This document shows positions 6,943 to 9,181 of a stretch of 9,181 nucleotides of DNA, piece after piece. Each line of letters begins with the position of its first letter. The first letter of the stretch is position 1. The DNA comes from JBLHGU01 sp047615875. GTDB taxonomy: Bacteria > Pseudomonadota > Gammaproteobacteria > Arenicellales > CAJQKF01. The stretch covers positions 1 through 9,181 of the forward strand of contig JBLHGU010000210.1 in assembly GCA_047615875.1 (NCBI GenBank). Direction: 5' to 3'. The notes under the pieces are model-generated. The model was not told where the DNA came from, did not search any database, and saw only the letters and a list, made by a program, of their open reading frames with translations. Position numbers and translations under genes: made by a program.

Positions 6943-7524
6943 ATGAATTTGAATTCGCATTTACTGAAAGCACGTATCGCCGTACTCAGCTGCATAGTTG
7001 CCATGCTCGTTGCCTGTACAGTTGAAGAGGAAGATTCTGTCAGTGAAAAAGTAATGATGGAAAATAGTTCTGTTGAGCAAATAACAAAAGCAGAAAGCCC
7101 TACGCCGGATACAAGCACAAGAATTGACGAACTTGAAACCGAATTATATAACCTGCAGCAACAAACTAATAACAACCTCGGGGAACAGGACAAGGCGAGC
7201 TACGAAGCACAGATCGTCGATTTAAGTAGCCAGCTGGAATTTGCCAACAGGCAAATAAAGGAAATGGAAGAAGTTATGTCCCAGGTGAATGATATGGAAG
7301 CTGATGATAGTGCGGATAAAGATGCCAGCAATGCTCTTAAAAATAACAACGAACCCCTTATAAAAGAACTTGAAGCAAGCCAGCAACGCTATCAACAGTC
7401 GTTAACACAACTTGCAGAAGCACAGGATCGAATCATTTCTCTTGAAACAGATCTGGATACTTTTCGATTGGCCGACGGAACGGTGGAATCAGTACCCGGT
7501 AGTAATTTGGATAGCAATGACTAA
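6943..7524 (+). CDS. Predicted coiled-coil lipoprotein, function unknown
   Basis: I do not recognise a named family. From ATG 6943 the 193-residue product has a basic start (K9, R11), a hydrophobic core at about 12-22 and the lipobox LVAC with C25 as the predicted lipidated residue. Position +2 is Thr, not Asp, so outer-membrane sorting is expected under the E. coli rule. The mature part is acidic and low in complexity. Heptad-like helices occur at about 58-118 (RIDELETELYNLQ, then QIVDLSSQLEFANRQIKEMEEVM) and 137-174 (LIKELEASQQRYQQSLTQL, then DRIISLETDLDTF), separated by a D/N/S-rich linker at 119-136. An in-frame TTG at 6856 would add 29 residues that bury the signal peptide, so ATG is preferred although its Shine-Dalgarno is poor. 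It could be an envelope spacer or a partner of the repeat protein downstream. Lipoprotein status is fairly secure; function is not known. Confidence 0.78.
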   Translation: MNLNSHLLKARIAVLSCIVAMLVACTVEEEDSVSEKVMMENSSVEQITKAESPTPDTSTRIDELETELYNLQQQTNNNLGEQDKASYEAQIVDLSSQLEFANRQIKEMEEVMSQVNDMEADDSADKDASNALKNNNEPLIKELEASQQRYQQSLTQLAEAQDRIISLETDLDTFRLADGTVESVPGSNLDSND

Positions 7525-7538
7525 AACCTGATAACGCT

Positions 7539-7569
7539 TTGACCTGTTACCTTTCGCCAACCAGATAAT
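7539..7569 (+). promoter_or_regulatory. Candidate sigma-70 promoter for the repeat-protein gene
   Basis: TTGACC at 7539-7544 (5 of 6 to the -35 consensus) and GATAAT at 7564-7569 (5 of 6 to the -10) are separated by 19 bp, slightly longer than ideal. It lies just after the lipoprotein stop and would give a leader of about 60 bases containing the hairpin at 7599-7622. It suggests the repeat gene can be transcribed on its own. Confidence 0.35.
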
Positions 7570-7598
7570 GATATCGGCTAAGCGAATGGAATCTAGCA

Positions 7599-7622
7599 GG
7601 CAAATGTTGTCTCTCATTTGTC
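7599..7622 (+). promoter_or_regulatory. Leader hairpin abutting the Shine-Dalgarno
   Basis: CAAATG at 7601-7606 and CATTTG at 7615-7620 form a perfect 6-bp stem with an 8-base loop. It extends by a G-U and a G-C pair at 7600/7621 and 7599/7622. The stem ends directly beside GGAGG at 7623-7627, so it could influence ribosome access. There is no T-run, so it is not a terminator. Confidence 0.35.
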
Positions 7623-7627
7623 GGAGG
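7623..7627 (+). promoter_or_regulatory. Strong Shine-Dalgarno of the repeat-protein gene
   Basis: GGAGG lies 8 bases before the ATG at 7636. It is the best ribosome binding site in the window and fixes the start of an open frame that has no stop before the right edge. Confidence 0.85.
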
Positions 7628-7635
7628 AAAGGGTT

Positions 7636-9181
7636 ATGAATACCCTGTATATAGGTTGTCAGAACAGAGTTTATTCTGCATTTTTAATGCTACTGTTAGT
7701 AATTGGAATTGCTAGCAACCAGGCATTAGCAGTGGAGGAAACTTCATCAGACGAAAGTACCTCAGTTGTCGTAAACCTTTTTAACGCACTGGATGAAAGT
7801 CCACTGGCTGGGCAACGAGTCGATCTATATAAACTTGAAGGTGGAAGTCGATCCTGGGCAGGCCGAGCTTATACCAACGATCTTGGGCAAGCTGAATTCG
7901 AAGCTCCTGGACTGGGGTCAGGAACCACCTACCAATTTAGAGCCAGACCTTATCAAGGTATTTATGTTTATAGCTCTCCAGTAGATTCTGCTGAGCCCTT
8001 CTCGTTCACCGTCGGTACGTTACCGGTAACCTTATTTGATCCAATACTGGAGCAAAGTATTGTCGGCAAAAAAATATATCTTTATGAACGCACTGTAGAA
8101 GATGGTTATCGTTATGTAGGCGGTGGTTATACTGACGACATGGGCACTGTTCGGTTCAGTCCGACAAGTCTTGGTAATGGTGCAAAATATTTTCTGCGTT
8201 CCCGACCACACAATGGTGGTTATGCTTACAGCTCAGACATTTCAGAAATTGGCGCATTTACCTTCAATGTAGGCACCTTACCCATTACGGTAAAAAACCC
8301 TCTCGAAGAGACGCTAGTTATAGGCACTCGCATCTATCTTTATGAAAACCTCGCAGATGGCACCTCCAAATACCGATCTTCTGGTTATACCGATGAGAAT
8401 GGCACTGTAAAGTTTTCTCCGCAAGGTCTTGGTGGCGGTAGAAATTATTATGCAAAAACTCGCCCCTACAATACAGGCTATGCTTACAGTGATGAGATCA
8501 CCAGTACTGGACCTCACCAACTAAATGTTGGAACGGTTCCGATTACTGTTCATGACGTTGAAGGTGGTAACAATCTAGCCGGTCTGAGAGTTTACTTGTA
8601 TGAACGCATGTCAGATGGAAAATCATCTTACCGAGCTAGTGGTTATACCGATGAAAATGGCACTGTAAAATTTTCTCCATCTGGAGTTGGCTCAGAAAGA
8701 ATATATTTCGCAAAGACCCAACCTTTTGGTAGCAACTATGCTTATAGCAAGGATATTGATCTGGTTGGACCGGTACAACTAGACGTCGGAACACTAGCCT
8801 TGACGTTGGTCAATCCAATTGATGAATCATCTCCTGTTGGCACCAAAGTTTATCTTTACCAGAAGATGGAAGATGGCTCGAGCAAATATCGAGCCCGTGG
8901 TTATACCGATGAGAATGGTCAGGTAAAATTCACCCCTTATGGGCTTGGTGACGGCTCTTCTTTTTATGCCAAGGCGCGACCCTACAATGCTGGCTATGCC
9001 TATAGTGATAACTTTGATGCCATTGGTAGTTTTAACTTTGCGGTTGGCACTCTGCCGCTAACCTTGATTAATCCCTTAACTACAGAGACCTTGTCCGCAG
9101 TAAAGGTTCACTTGTATGAGAGATTGGCTGACGGTTCTTCGAAATGGAATAGTTATGGCTATACCAATGAAGATGGCATAA
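7636..9181 (+). CDS. Secreted protein of tandem 86-residue beta-rich repeats, cut by window edge
   Basis: I do not recognise a named family. The frame is open from ATG 7636 to the last base (515 codons plus one base). A signal peptide covers residues 1-32, with a hydrophobic core at about 15-26 and an ALA site before V33. After a short acidic linker come modules at 41-125, 126-211, 212-297, 298-383, 384-469 and a partial one from 470. Modules 2-5 are exactly 86 residues with no internal indel. Each begins VGTLP-like and carries a VYLYE strand near position 22, then DGSSKYR, the turn GYTDENGTVKFSP at 39-51, and YAKxRPYN followed by YAYS at 71-74. The alternating strands and the TDENG turn suggest a transthyretin/Cna-B/carboxypeptidase-regulatory-like beta sandwich; the fold is inference. 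The visible mature part has no cysteine. Residues conserved among modules are mostly aromatic or Gly. A cell-surface, matrix or adhesive role is plausible; the anchor or export signal would lie beyond the edge. Confidence 0.88.
   Translation, partial: MNTLYIGCQNRVYSAFLMLLLVIGIASNQALAVEETSSDESTSVVVNLFNALDESPLAGQRVDLYKLEGGSRSWAGRAYTNDLGQAEFEAPGLGSGTTYQFRARPYQGIYVYSSPVDSAEPFSFTVGTLPVTLFDPILEQSIVGKKIYLYERTVEDGYRYVGGGYTDDMGTVRFSPTSLGNGAKYFLRSRPHNGGYAYSSDISEIGAFTFNVGTLPITVKNPLEETLVIGTRIYLYENLADGTSKYRSSGYTDENGTVKFSPQGLGGGRNYYAKTRPYNTGYAYSDEITSTGPHQLNVGTVPITVHDVEGGNNLAGLRVYLYERMSDGKSSYRASGYTDENGTVKFSPSGVGSERIYFAKTQPFGSNYAYSKDIDLVGPVQLDVGTLALTLVNPIDESSPVGTKVYLYQKMEDGSSKYRARGYTDENGQVKFTPYGLGDGSSFYAKARPYNAGYAYSDNFDAIGSFNFAVGTLPLTLINPLTTETLSAVKVHLYERLADGSSKWNSYGYTNEDGI
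7756..9181 (+). repeat. Tandem in-frame 258-bp repeats
   Basis: Units start at 7756 (255 bp, most divergent), 8011, 8269, 8527, 8785 and 9043 (cut by the edge). The last five starts are each exactly 258 bp apart. DNA similarity is highest in the third and fourth units: the segments from 8383 and 8641, encoding GYTDENGTVKFSP, differ at only a few third codon positions over almost 40 bases. Unit 5 (from 8899) is close behind, and units 1 and 2 have diverged more. This pattern fits growth by duplication of inner units with purifying selection on the protein. Confidence 0.9.

Noticed and set aside
6837..7193. Open frame of 118 codons on the minus strand.
   Set aside because: It is the complement of the lipoprotein gene; the Ser/Thr-rich product and lack of motifs mark it as a shadow.
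7793..7984. Short plus-strand frame of 63 codons inside the repeat-protein region.
   Set aside because: It is out of frame with the long open frame, which has a signal peptide, a Shine-Dalgarno and repeat structure.
8314..8520. Minus-strand frame of 68 codons inside the repeat region.
   Set aside because: It is antisense to a repeat unit, and the repeat conservation is at the protein level of the plus strand.
8011..9181. Regularly spaced similar segments as a possible CRISPR array.
   Set aside because: The period is 258 bp, similarity runs through the whole unit and the units are in-frame coding repeats.

Overview
The window is bacterial chromosome, most likely from a gammaproteobacterium. 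The LepA and Ccm proteins closely follow their Escherichia/Pseudomonas-type counterparts, the gene order ccmCDEFGHI is System I, and CcmH and CcmI are separate proteins (Pseudomonas style) rather than fused as in E. coli. Base composition is moderate to AT-leaning. No species can be named from the sequence alone.

Layout. (1) 1-708, minus strand: the N-terminal part of lepA (elongation factor 4), cut by the left edge. (2) 709-954: a divergent intergenic region with ATCGAT-rich palindromes and direct repeats. (3) 955-6645, plus strand: a compact cytochrome c maturation operon, ccmC-ccmD-ccmE-ccmF-ccmG(dsbE)-ccmH-ccmI. Junctions are overlaps of 1-8 bp or gaps of 3-5 bp, so translational coupling is likely. 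ccmA and ccmB, which normally precede ccmC, are absent: lepA lies directly upstream in the opposite direction. (4) 6646-6942: about 300 bp without a gene, holding weak hairpins and a TATAAT box. (5) 6943-7524: a small predicted lipoprotein with a coiled-coil body. (6) 7636-9181: the start of a large exported protein made of tandem 86-residue modules, running off the right edge. It is open to the last base and has a strong Shine-Dalgarno, a cleavable signal peptide, five modules and part of a sixth. The last four complete modules are exactly 258 bp apart.

How the genes work together. CcmC loads haem onto the periplasmic chaperone CcmE with the help of CcmD. CcmG and CcmH handle the thiols of apocytochrome c, CcmI holds the apocytochrome, and CcmF, with CcmH and CcmI, ligates haem to the CXXCH motif. 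The exporter part CcmAB, needed to release holo-CcmE, must be encoded elsewhere. The two genes at the right end look like a separate cell-envelope locus: an outer-membrane-type lipoprotein and a secreted beta-rich repeat protein. The repeat protein is the least ordinary item in the window.
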